From Pegea sp. RAD2-039 (Eukaryota; Chordata; Thaliacea; Salpida; Salpidae), in NCBI GenBank assembly GCA_034620365.1, contig JAQGEQ010000270.1:744001-808000 (forward strand): DNA of 64,000 bases, written 5' to 3'. Under the pieces are notes generated by a model. The model saw only the letters and a program-made list of their open reading frames with translations, made no database searches and had not been told where the DNA came from. Numbering within the stretch: position 1 is the first letter of the stretch; every line of letters starts with the position of its first letter. A program made the translations under genes and the position numbers. Below, piece by piece: positions 48,284-61,100 of the stretch.

Positions 48284-51200
48284 CTAATCACGTGAAACCT
48301 CGATATAATTTAGTTTGTTTGATTTTCCATCAGAAGTATTTGAAATTGTAGGAAGAGTAAGATCAGCGGATGCTGGTGATGCCGAGCTGTAGTTGATATA
48401 ATTAGTTGGAGGATTTGATGAGGTGATGCTTGAAACTGAAGGAGGATTAGATCGAAATGGATTAGAAAGACAACTATCTCCACTCCAGTCACTAGTTGCT
48501 GAGAGACGATCTCTGCATCTTGGATGACTTGTTGATCTTTCTTTTTTCATTTTATCTAGAGTCTTTAGATCAACTGAAGTTTGGAGGGGGGAAGATGTCT
48601 GAAAAGATTCAGAAATAGTTCTCCGGCGAAGTGAAACCTCTTTCTTCCGCAATTTCTTAGGAGTTAAAGATCGTTCTTCTGCTTCCGATTCATCTTCTTT
48701 CCCACTCATCAAATCTTTCTTCTGCTTTATTATCCGTTTTAAAGGAGCTGAAGCAAATATATCAAAAGCTAAATCAGTTTCTTTTACAAAATCAACCTGG
48801 CATCTTATTCTTCTTCTTTTGATTCAATCCTGTCGAACTTGATGCTGACGACTGTCTCCTACTTCCATTTCCATCATACAGTTGAACTGGCTTGCAGAAC
48901 AACTGGTTACCATCTCCATCAAGGACACTGATCATCTGATATTCTCACGTCAGCATCTTTTACATATTTCTCTAAACCATACTGACCACCCTAATTTCAT
49001 TTTGTCCATTCTTTTTCAACTTTTTGTTGTTTAAGTTATTAAGACTTGTTGCTGGCGCCTCTGTCATCTCTGCAAAGATATTTTTCATCGAAAGTTTCAG
49101 CAGTGAATCTTTCCAGTGATACTTACCAGCATTTTCTACACTTTCATGTTTTCTGTGCCTTTTTTTTCTTATGTAGAAAAACACAAACAAACAAATAAAA
49201 ATGATAATAAAGATACTGATACAGATTAAAGTGATCACTAAAGTAAGAGAAAGTCCAGGAGTTTGAGTGACACAAACTGACCTCTTGTCTGCATTAAGGG
49301 TAAAATAAAACGACTAACAACAAGTGCTTTTGCAACTCACCAAAACCCGTTGGTAATTGTCCTTCAATTCCGTTAAAACAAATCTCTGTTGGTGTACAAT
49401 AAGGCTGAATAAGCTGATTTGTTTCATCTTTCATGACACACCAGGTGCATTGAGACGTTTTTGCAGTACAGGAACTTTCATTTACCTTGAATAAAGAAAA
49501 CAGGAGTTAAAATATAACATCCTGAACTTTATTTGCATAAATTTTCTGTTAAAAGCTATAATTAAGTACAAAAATAGCTTTTATATAAAGAGAAATGAGT
49601 TTGTTTGGATAAGAAAAAGTCTATCAAAAGTTCAAACAAACGTTGTGAGTATTTGGTTCCTTAAAACTCTTCGTTTCTTGTCTAATCAAGTTTTATAAAA
49701 GTATTAAATGTCAATATATTTAATATTTATAAGTCTTTTCAGATTTGTTTTGTTTACAAACGAAACAAACTTACATGTACGTGGCAATTGGGTTCGAAAC
49801 ATTTTTCTAAATTTTTCGAAATACACTCGTTAGATGGTTGAAGTTCTGGAAGATCAGGAATACACGAAGGGTACGTTTCTTGATCCTGTTTTATTTAAAA
49901 ACTGATTTAAATTGATTTATAGATGTATCTGCTTACTGTAAAAGGATTACTACAATCAGAAGAGTCTATGTGCTGGCGGCAAGGACATTCTATATATTTC
50001 CAGGTAGAATTATTTTCTTTAATTCCGTTTTTGCAAACCTGTGGAAATCATCAAATTTAAAAAAGAAATTTAAATAATGTATCATTGAATAATATCAGAT
50101 TTACGATTAAAATCAATAATTTAATGTTTTGAAACATTTGTTTAAAATGTTTAATAATTGATTTTTAAATAAAAATGAAATACATTACATAAACTTCCCC
50201 GTGTTCATCGTAGCAATCAGATGCATAGCAGTAATAGTATTCTGGTCTTATTAAGAGAAAAATGTTTGTACCGTTTATTGGAACCATAATGTTCTTTCCA
50301 CAGACTGGTCCATCACTATAATAATTTGTTTCAATATTTTACATGAAGCAGTCAGAATTGTATTACAAATTATCAGGTGCCTAATTACTTGTTTAAAAAT
50401 ATCTAATGTACAGCTCATTAAAAAATATTAAAAAATTATTGTACATTTTGTTTAAATACAAGTTTGGATGTAGCTTATAGCTCTGTTTGTATCGATTATG
50501 AACATGATCCAAGCATTTTTCGATTTTAACAAAATTTTCTTTCTGTAGCTGTGACATCAGTGTTCTATCCCCTGAAAAGATTTTTGAAAAACTGTTTAAA
50601 AGTCCCAACAAATTGTAAATCAATTAAGCAGTTAATCTCTTTTTGTTTTCATCAGAAGGTTGTCAAAATGCAAAGTAATGTTAATATTTTGTTTGCTTGA
50701 TCAAAAATTGTAAATAGTTTCATACTTACTTAACCCACTTATTGCATTTGTTAAGTATTTTAAATTAAACAAAGTTTTTAAACGCTTAAGTTACTATAAG
50801 CTATGCTGGTTTATATATTATTTAATCATAAACCAAAAATACTTGTCTATGGTTAAATACTTCTTTTATGTATCAAGCTTACAGTAAATATATATAAACT
50901 TGCAATGAAATAAATATTAACCACTTGCTGGTTTTATTGAGTGTTCATACGTAGCTGATCAAGCAACAACAAATAGAAGAACAAAATTAAGTCTGTTGAT
51001 TTGTCTAAGTGGCGTAACTGTATCTAACTTTTATATATTTCATTTTAAATGAGAAAAGAATGAGTTGTTTTATTAACTTGTTGAAATCTATATTATCAAA
51101 TCGTTGTTTATTTCTTATATAGTTTTCTCAAATATTTGTAAACTAAGTTTTGAAAGAGTTATAAATTTGTAAAAGTGTACCTGCAATGTGTTTCAGCGTG

Positions 51201-54200
51201 AATATGGGTTTATCTATGTAGTCATCTTCGTAGACAATTTCTCCGACTTCATTTACCAGAGCACAATGATACTGAACTTCATTACTTTAAACGGAATCAA
51301 CATAAAGCTTCTGACAAATCACCTATTTGTCAGTTACCTATAATTTTTCGCACAAACTTTTACCAAATTATGAAATATTTCTTGAAATTGTTTCAAAGAC
51401 AAATCGATTCCCATCACAGCCAAAACTTGATAAAAGTCCTATGAACAATTTGTCTTTTTATTTTGTTGTTGTTTTCAAATCTTTCAAATCTGCTCTTTCT
51501 TTAACAAGGCCCATATTCTTAATATATGTAGTTTAAAGTCTAATTATATTCTTTTATTATAGTTTAAAATAGTTTAAATATTGAGTTAGAAAATTTATTT
51601 TAAATAAAGCTAATTATTTTCTACTTAGTTATATGTAATATATATTGTTAGTGAGAATGTTTGTTAGCGAAAGATGCTCCCTTTAGGCACCCTCCTTCGC
51701 GTTTATTGTAATAAATGAATTCTTTATCGACATATATCAGAGATATAGAAATCATCTAACGCTTGCGTATTTTCCCAAGGATAGTGAAATTGTGATTATC
51801 CTTCCAACACCAACAGCATCAACATAAGCTGGCGAAAAAACAGTTCTGCCAGGGTTTGATCTCGCTAATCTATACCTGAAAAAATAAATAACTGACTTTT
51901 TATGAATGTAATCAGATGAAACTGAAAAAGAAACTTAATGACTATATTTTATAAATTTACTCTTAAATTGTATTAATGGTGGGTATATACCAAGTTCTCT
52001 TTGTGACATCGTAGTTTTTAGGAAACTTTCCTCCTGGTAGTATGCGTATCACACCTGAATCAGTGCCCAACAAAAAAGCAGCAACATTTTCATTTGATTC
52101 ATTCCATATCTTATTGACTAACGTAGACCACAAAGTGTCATAAACTGCTTGCGTTTTAAATTTGTCTGATAAATTCAGTGAAAAAATCATTTTTTTGAAG
52201 TTTTGTTTATTATTAGAAGTTATTATAAAAAATAAACAAGAATTGAATAAAAAAAGTTAGGCTGTTAAATTAATTAGACTTTTTTATAACTTACTATAGG
52301 TGCTTCTGTATTTATCAATTACTTCATTTGCTTCTTTGTAACTTGAAACAGATGATAGTTCAGTGAAGAAGTTTGTGTATTCCTTAATGCTTATACGGTT
52401 CTCATTATCAATGAGGTACTTGTGGGAATCATGAAAGCACCTAGGAGCCCACTGAGTTGTTGTCAGGTTTACTGTAGCACTCTACAATTATAATCAAAAC
52501 AACTTATGTGTAAATACTATAAAACAAAAGAGTTAAAATGTTTGTAAACATTAAATTTATAATAGGAAGCTAGTATGTTCGATAAGTATTATCAAACAAA
52601 TCATAATTATCGAGTTTTAAAACTGTCATCAGCGATCTCTTAATGTAAAAAATAGTTATCTAAAAGTTTATTTTTCTGAACTTACTCGGCCAAAAAAACT
52701 GCAAGTTACCATGCTATCATCTAAATCCAATCGATGATAAATAAATGATTTGTCTTTTTTGTTCAAATTATATTTCCAAATTTCAGGGAATTCTAACTCT
52801 GCAGTTTGTTCAAACTTTTGATGAGTTACAATTACAACATATAGGTCAGTTGAATTGATTGGAGCCCAGTAATACGTGACCTTATTCTAATAAGTTTTAA
52901 TCAGTTTAAATTTAGAGCAAAAATTATAAACAAAATTTAGTTTTTAGTAAAGTATCTACCGAATCATTTTTAAAAAATGGTGCGAAACATCTCGAGTTGT
53001 TTAATTGTACAGTTCTATTCCCAATATTTCCTGAAGTAATTTCTGATAAAAAGTTTGAATCAAAACATTCAAATTGATTTATATGAATTCGATAGGGTCT
53101 CTCAGTTTTGCTTTGAGGTGTTGGTAGAAGTGGATGTAAAAACACCTCTCCATTTTTTTCTGTTTTTGAAATAGTAAAAGAGCGATTAAATTATAACAAA
53201 AGTGATCAAACTTTTAGCATTAAGCAAACATTAATGATATTCAAAATGTCATTTTGAATGACAATAACGTAAAGAAATTATATTCCAGTCTTCAATTTAA
53301 AAGAAGAAACAATCAATAGTTACTTCAGCTTTTGATGTTGACAAGTTTTACTTGTTCTAGCAAACTGATAAATTTTATATCTACTGCTTCACAGTATTTT
53401 GATAATTGAAAATTATATTTAATTTTCTTTTAGCTTCTTATAGCATTGAGTTAAAATCATTATACTACAAAATAATTCTACTTTTGCTTTAAGTATTATG
53501 AAAATTAAAAAAAAATTATCCTCAAGTAAAGACTTTTAAAAACTTTGCTCATCATGTGATATTGTGTTCTATATATTCAAAAAATACTTTAAAAATAAAC
53601 AATATAATATAAAAATAAAAGTTCTTATTTTGAATGCAAACAGAAGAAAATCGACTTATTTTGTTGTGATTAATTTACATAAAAAACATTTTAATTAAAA
53701 CTTACTTATAACAAACGCATATGAAAAATTCCCTTTTCCATAGTCAAATACACTTTGAAAAACACTTTCTATGGATATATCAGTTGCAACCACTCCTGAT
53801 ATTATACCATCTTTATCGTATATAGACAGTCCGATAGTGCAAATTAAACCTGTTGGTCAAATGCGATATTTTGTTCAGTTTGTATCCACTTTGAAAGAGC
53901 AATTACAGCGTATCTTTTAAACTTATTATGATCACTTTAGAATAGCTTGTAATTCATGTACCTAAATTTCCTTGGTCTATATAAGGTAATGAGATTACAG
54001 GTTCTCCACCACCGGTTCTCAAAAACACGTGCATCGAATTACGTAAATGTTCTGGCTTGTTGAGAACGATGCTTTTATTTTCTATAAATTTACCAGATAA
54101 AAAGTTAATGTAGAAACTAGAAGATAAATTTTACATCATATAATCATTTTGTCTTCTTCAAATTGCGAAAAATTTCAATAATTTCTCTGCCGAAGAATGA

Positions 54201-57200
54201 ATACTGTCGTTTTAAAGGATTTATATTGCCATAAAATGTTTATTATTATATAAAATATCTTAAGATACAACTAAATTTTATCTTCATTTAAATCTTAGAG
54301 TGAGAAAAAGTAATTAATGTGAAAAAAAATTACAGTAAAGAGAAATTATTTTTTTAAATTAAACGCCTGTATCAAATTTAGAAAACACTCTGTAAGCAAT
54401 TTAGTTCAAACTAGTATTGTTGTTTTAACTACTTTTTTCAACTTTTGTTTTTCTTTGCTCAAAACATTGAATTTTCTATTTACACCACTTATTCAACAAT
54501 GAATTACATGATGAATAACAAAACATCTATTATTGGCAAAACCTCAAACGTAACCTACTTGTTTTCTCCCCATCGCTGTCCAGAGAAACCAACTTCTCCA
54601 TGATATTTTTTTGAACTGAAAAAGTAGTTTGTAGTAAGAATGCTAAAAATGTTTCGAGCCCGTCTTTGTAGTAATTTAGAAGTTCAAAAACGTTTTTACA
54701 AATACACGTTGAAAAATAATTTTAAATAAACTTTTAATTCTTATTTTGAAAAGAAAAGTTTTGTAATCAATAATTTATAATTACCATATCTTCCAACACC
54801 AACAATAAAAAACTTGATGTCCTGACCAACTTTTTTCCTTTCACGTTCAACGTATTCGTAAAAATCATCAAGACCTTCATAAGCCTCATTTGGCCTTCCG
54901 TCACTAACTAACATCAATATATTCACACCTAAACAGTAAACAACATGTGATCAATGAAATTGAAAATTTGTTTGTTTATATTTAAGTTTTTCTTTGCTTT
55001 GTAAATCTAATCTTTGTTTTTTTGATACAAAGATGTACTTCATTGATAACAAGCAATTAAATAAACAAAATTGTTTGTAAAAAGTTAATGCTATTTACAT
55101 AACTCCTTCTTAATAGAAGAAATTGGAATGGTTATGAAATTAGAAATATTTTTATTCAACGTATGTCTGAAGATGTTACTTGATATAAGCTACAGTCCAG
55201 AATAACCATAACATGTTTATACTTTTGGATGGTCTGAATTATCCACAATTATAATGTAATTACTTTAAAGCTTTTATAAAAATTTAAACACATGTATTTG
55301 AGTTAAATGTTGTAGGGTATAAAAATGAGTTTCAATTATCATCTAGTATACGCAAAAGTGTAGAAACCTTTAGAAGATTCGGAGTTTTCAGCAAAAATTT
55401 TAAATGATTCTTCAAAACCTTTTTCATAAAAAGATTGTCCTGAAAAAAAAAATAATCAAAAAAAATATTTAAATTTTTCAACATAACAACTAATTAAACA
55501 TAAGCTATCTGTATACTTAAAATCGAATAGTTTCAGCGATGTCTTTACATTTTTTGATAGCTTACAAAAATATCAAATGAAGCCATGCACAAGAATGCTT
55601 GACATAATTTTAAAGTCGAAATTTGTCGATGAACTTTTCAACATTGACATAAAGTTAAGATGATACTCGATTAAATTGATAAACCAAAATTTGACAAAAT
55701 ATAAGTTTTACTTATAAAGTCTGAAAGATATCTATTATTTTTTTTTAATTATCTTGTAAAATAATCGGAATTCTTCGGTTAACCTTTTAGTGATCATAAG
55801 AAAAAAGTATTTTCATGTTTTAAAAGTAGAATTTCAGGGCATCAATTGATTACCATTAGGTCTGATATTTGCTATATAATCTTGAAGTAATTGTTTATTT
55901 GCTTTTGTTGCAGCTACAAAACCATTTTTAAAGCACCCAGGACCTCTAGTAGCATTATTGTTGAAACTAACAAACGAAATCTGAAACAAACAAAAAAGTT
56001 GAACTCTTTAAATTATAATTTTCTTTTTTTAATAAAATGAAGTTTCTACAAAAACGTTTTGTTGTAATAGTATAGCGTTCAGCTAATAATTTACTAAATT
56101 AATTCTTACGTTATCTCTGGGATCTAGCATTTGTAGCAAGGTTTCTATGACATCACTTGATATATTTATTAAAGGTTGTCCAGTATAAGTACTGGTCCAC
56201 ATCGACTGAGACGTATCTAGCGCAATGACCACATTTCGTATTTCAGGTCTGGACACTTCAATATACCAGGATCTGAAAATTTTAGCTTTAGCTTTCAAGT
56301 TAACCTGAAGAATTTGAATAAAGACTATTTTTAGAGAAATCATTTGTTTAATCGGGCCCTCAGGTCATTAAGTATCGTGTAGTTCGAATTGAAACTTATG
56401 AATGAAAGTTTTGACTACATATGACATAATCAAAGTATCAGACATATTTTACTCAATGTTGACATGGATATTTATATTTCACTCGATAAAATCATGTTGT
56501 TGATTTTGTAAATATTTAGCTTGTAAATGTTAAACATTGTTCTTCTTGTTAAAAAACTTCCAATGAGAAAATGATTATTTAGGAAAATAAGATTTTCTTT
56601 GATTTCAAAAATAGTTGACATGCATAGTTGCAGCGGGGCTACAACGAAGTGGAAAAAGTCCTAATGATCTGAAGACCTGAAACGCGGATCAATAGAGGTA
56701 CAATTTGTGAAATTTGAGGAAGCAGGATAGATGGTGAGAAGCCCTTGTTCCGTTCCTACATATTGCCATTTCAATTCTTGAGAAGAAGAGCTTTTTTCAA
56801 AATTATTTTTCATTAAGTCTCTGATGCTATCAGAAGTTGATGTGACTTCATTTTGGGAGTTTCCGGACACAATCTCACAAACATCATCTAAATCCACCTA
56901 CAAAAGCTCTTTTCATCAAAAATATCAAAGATTTCTTATAAAATGCCTTACCATCATCTTTTCCCCAAAATGTTCACTTGATTGAAGAGTATTTGATTCA
57001 TATCCACAGCAGAGGTTTCGTTCAACTTCGTTCTGTTTCACCAAAGGTCGTTCGGCTTCTTTTGCAAGACTCTTTACAATCTTTATATGAACTATCATCT
57101 TTTTTGAGATCTCTGATGTCATCTGAAAGAAGTCAGTCAATATTGTGAAAACTCAGTTGCTTACTTATTATAAAAGATTCAAAAAGTTTAAGAAATCAAA

Positions 57201-58159
57201 AACCAAATTCAAGGTTGACTCAATCGTTAGTTTAAGAACTTATGAAAAGTTAACTTCTGTTTTTAAAATAATCGTTTTTAGATCAAAGTTAATTTCGAAA
57301 CTAAACTGAAAACAAATTCTTAACTTACACTTTCTAGTGCTAACTGGATATTGAACTTTTTCTCCAAGTAAGGAAGACCATTGACTATATCCTAAAAAGG
57401 ATAGAAAATAGTTTAATCAATCATCAAATTTATTTAACTTGATTTAAAAGTTTGGTAAACATCAAAATAAGAAATTATTATCAGTTAGTCGAATTGATCT
57501 GTTTTTTCTTCTGGTTTTTCATCATCTTTTGTTTGATTTATGGTAGATGAATTTGTAGTTGATTTTCTCTTTGATAGTTTACTTATTAAATAAAACTAAT
57601 CGATCATCTGTTAGCTAAACAGTAAAACTGTCTGTGTTTCTCACGCAACAAATTCATTAATTCTGTTTTAATTTTGTTGATTTTTTATTTTTCTTAATTT
57701 TTCAATTAGTAATTATTTTGCAACATTGTTGTAAATTAAATTCTTTCAATAATTTATACATTTGATAGAACATTTTTCAAAAAGGTTTGAAAGTCAAACG
57801 AGCTGAATTATGCAGAGCTAAAATCTTTTAATTTTAAAGCATTATAATTTACATTTGTTTAATTCTTTTTACATCTTTTTAATTAAATAATTTATTTATT
57901 CAAAAACACATTACATCCAAAAAATTAATTTTAAGCAAGATTACTTCAAACTTTCAAAAATGTTCAACTTGTAACTACTAACTTGTAACTGTTGCCAACC
58001 AGCTTGCTTCAACAGTTTATTTTCGACGTAGTCAGTAAAACGTTTGAAACCTTCCTGCATTTTTTGGAAATCACTCGCGGAGATCACTTGAGAGTAACAA
58101 AATATAATAAAAATTCCATATAAGGTAAAACGTTTTATTCCATTTAAAGCTGCTTGCAT
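48284..58159 (-). CDS. CACHD1: VWA and Cache domain protein 1 (alpha2-delta-like)
   Basis: Twenty-seven exons, 5' to 3': 57983-58159, 57329-57391, 56952-57122, 56677-56897, 56110-56272, 55854-55980, 55368-55439, 54785-54928, 54559-54615, 53962-54081, 53706-53849, 52960-53159, 52686-52886, 52295-52481, 51991-52165, 51761-51875, 51338-51438, 51181-51284, 50445-50571, 50189-50315, 49937-50038, 49775-49885, 49341-49485, 49127-49288, 48987-49069, 48911-48935 and 48284-48780; 3,921 nt, 1,306 residues. The human protein is about 1,270. Order: signal peptide (LYGIFIIFCYSQVISAS); VWA with MIDAS DTSQSM near residue 230 and later LMLVSDG; two Cache-like units (AFVIKKNGEVFLHPLLPTP; TWYRLARSNPGRTVFSPAYV); Cys-rich ectodomain; one TM (LVITLICISIFIIIFICLFV) then RKKRHRK; a Ser-rich cytoplasmic tail. 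CACHD1 modulates CaV3 channels at the surface. The join between the last two exons is uncertain. Confidence 0.92.
49070..49126 (-). other. 57-nt frame-preserving mini-intron in CACHD1
   Basis: On the minus strand it starts GTAAGT and ends TTTGCAG right after the transmembrane segment. Its length is a multiple of three and it has no in-frame stop, so retention would add 19 residues (KYHWKDSLLKLSMKNIFAE) to the juxtamembrane tail. Either splice form is translatable. Confidence 0.6.
51650..51722 (+). repeat. Dispersed hairpin-ended repeat, copy 2 (3' part only)
   Basis: GAGAATGTTTGTTAGCG, then AAAGATGCTCCCTTTAGGCA, then CCCTCCTTCGCGTTTATTGT with an AATAAAT tail. It matches the right end of copies 1 and 3. 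The left part is not recognisable. It lies in the CACHD1 intron 51439-51760, antisense to the gene. GCGAA and TTCGC can pair around an inner ATGC/GGCAC helix. Confidence 0.7.
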
Positions 58160-61100
58160 TTTGCTACATATTCATCAAAGAAACTGGCTTCTTATAAATT
58201 CAAAAGTCATTACAAAATTTTTTGCAAATCTTTGAAAAAGATAAAAAAAAGTTTTCAATAAAATTTTCATGTTTGGTTTTCTATGAGTACATGAAATACT
58301 GGCTTCTAACAAAGTCCACCAAATATTTTACGTTAAAAACAAACTCAAATAACACCTTGCTTTCTTAAGAATAGAATCATAATCCAAATTATTGAATAAC
58401 AAATTAAAAATCACCGCAAAACCGAATTTAACTATATGATCATTAAATTAAATAAATTTAAAGTTACTTAAAAACCAATGAAATAGTCATTTAGATTTTA
58501 ATTCTGAATGTTATTACACAAATTAGAGTCATCTTAATGATATTTACAATATGTATGGAAAGAACTAAAAACAAGGAAATATACATTTAAATTTCAACAT
58601 CAATGTATTTTAATTAATGAAATTACTTTAAAAAGAATTTGAATAAATTTTAAAGGTTATTAAACTTACAATAAATTTCATAGAAATTATGATACAAAAT
58701 GCATCTTTTTCAATCTAAGTTTTATTCTTAAGATTTTAAAGGCCTCTAAAAAATTAAAAGTTAAGCTTTTATATACTCTTAAAATTAAAAAATTATTGTT
58801 TTTATTTTTAGAATTAGAATTTATTCTTATTTTTAGAAAAATTTCAAAAATTTTAATGACAATTTCTCTCTGAAAAGTTTGAAAAATTTGTGTTTTTTTT
58901 GCAAACTGAAATTTTTCTATCAAATTGTTGATTAAGTTCGTTGAGCTATAATAAAATAAGCCAATCTTACTAACTGTCAAATTGAACAATAAATTTAAAT
59001 GCAAAGTTACAATAACTTAAATAAATCATAACAAACACAAGAAACAATATCTAAAGTTTCTAATTTGATTTAGGTTTTCTAAGACTCTAAGTTCTTCACG
59101 GCTACTTACAAAAATCTGTTTTTTATTTGCTTTTTGTAATCATCCTACCTAATGAAGTCATGCGAGTAACAACTAATATATAAAAGCTATAAATTTAATG
59201 AAGATGCCTTGAGGCAAGTAAAAAACAGGAACTTAAGTTTCTTCCTTTTTACTTTGTATCTTCTTCTCAAAAAATCAAGACGAATGATTTGTATTTAGAT
59301 GTAAACAAATATCAAACAACAATCAAGGATTTATTAAAACTTCAAAATTAGCAAATCCAAATATTTCTTTATACTTATAGAATGAATTCTGAAACCTTAT
59401 CTTAATGTTTACTTAATTGTGAGTCACTAAATTCAGTAAAGCTCTTTCACTAACAACAAAATATTTATATTAAACCTTTCCATATAAAGTACATTACAAA
59501 TGTATTCAACTTCTTTATATTTTCATAGTGTTTACTTCCATATTTACCCTAATACAATTTTTGAATAGACATTACAGCTATACAAAAGATCACAATACAA
59601 TGAACTGCAAAAATATTTCAAATCTTTAAAACTGTTTGGCTTGTAATGACAAAATCAATGATTTCCTTTATGTTAAAGTTTGAAATACAATTAAAAATAC
59701 TGATTTCATTTACAATTAAGTAGAATTAAAGTTTTACAATACTTTTAGAAGCAGTAGCTTGAAAAATTAAAAAGAAAACATTAAAATAACCGTTTTTAAA
59801 CAAATAAATACTGAAAACGAAAATCTCTTGCAAATATTTTTTAAACCAACTTTGCTAACTGTATGCTAAGCTTATTGTACCTATATGACCTACCATCAAA
59901 TATTTAAGTCTTCATACTTTACTGAATTTGATATCAAAGCATTCTTTGTGTAATTTAACATGAGTAAAGATAAAATATTTTGAAACTTATCTAAAAGCAT
60001 TATGAAGGAAGAAAATAATCATTATAAAAAATTTTGTAACAAATATTATATATTCTTACAAATTATTATATTTTCTAATTAGCTTTTCAATTTTAACAGA
60101 ATGCTATTTTCTACAAAATGTTTATCGACTTTCTAAGTTTGTAAAATACCTGAAAAACTAAGCTTTAAAGTTAGACGAAGTTGTAACAACTTCTTTACCA
60201 TACCAAAAACAAAATTTTATCCTAAATATGCAATGAAATCACACTTGTTCATGGTCTACTACCAACAAGTGAATAGAACATTTTGTTGTATGTATCATTT
60301 AAACACTGAAATCAAGAAACAGAAAAGCATACCTTTGTCATGGTTGATTAAGCATGTGCCTGAACTTGAAAAGCTTAGTGCTGCCAACATTTTATAGTTT
60401 CTCATCAATAAATTTCGTCAAAAATATCTAGTTATATACAAAATAATTCTAGATATTAGAGCCGTGGTTATTAAAGATAAACTAGTAATAACTGCTGATT
60501 TATCGTTTAGTTAAATGTTTGTTTATTTTGTTTAACAAAAACGTTTTTTTGAAGTTTTGCTTACTACTTTTAAAACTGTTAATCTCTACATGATATTTTA
60601 GTTGATTTAATGGCTTCGTTTATTTAGGAAGCCTTGTAACTAACTGTTAAATGATAACAGTTACTAATTGATACCTTTGTGCCAAAAAATAGTCGTTTTT
60701 AGTAAAATTCTTTTTGAGTAGAAGCTTTTTAGAACAGCTTTTAAGGTGCTGTCTGGAAGTTACATTAACACAGTTTTGATTACATTACAAATATTTTCGT
60801 TAAAACTATTTTGTTTGATATAGTTATTGACATATGGCAGTTAGTTTTTTTAACTTAAACGTATAAAACAATAAAGTATGTATAACTTATTTATTTTCAG
60901 GTTTCATTTATAGCTTTTTACTACAAATTAGTAAAGATATAAAATGTCTTTATAAGTTCTTATAGAAAATAATTATGAAAAAAAGATTTTTTCTTTATAT
61001 TTTTCAAAACCAATTTAAAAAAAGCTTTGTTTAGATTACTTCTAATTAACTAACAAAGCAAAAAAATTTTCAAACGTAATTTAAAGTCAAATTCAATCAT

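Noticed and set aside
48911-48935. Alternative reading in which the penultimate CACHD1 exon continues to about 48,800
   Set aside because: That frame (MISVLDGDGNQLFCKPVQLY onward) reaches a stop without a good donor; the shorter exon ending at GATG followed by GTAACC keeps frame with the last exon. I keep the shorter model but regard this join as unproven.
58687-59004. 105-codon minus-strand frame upstream of CACHD1
   Set aside because: Dominated by Ile, Lys, Asn, Phe and Leu with no motif; consistent with chance in AT-rich DNA.
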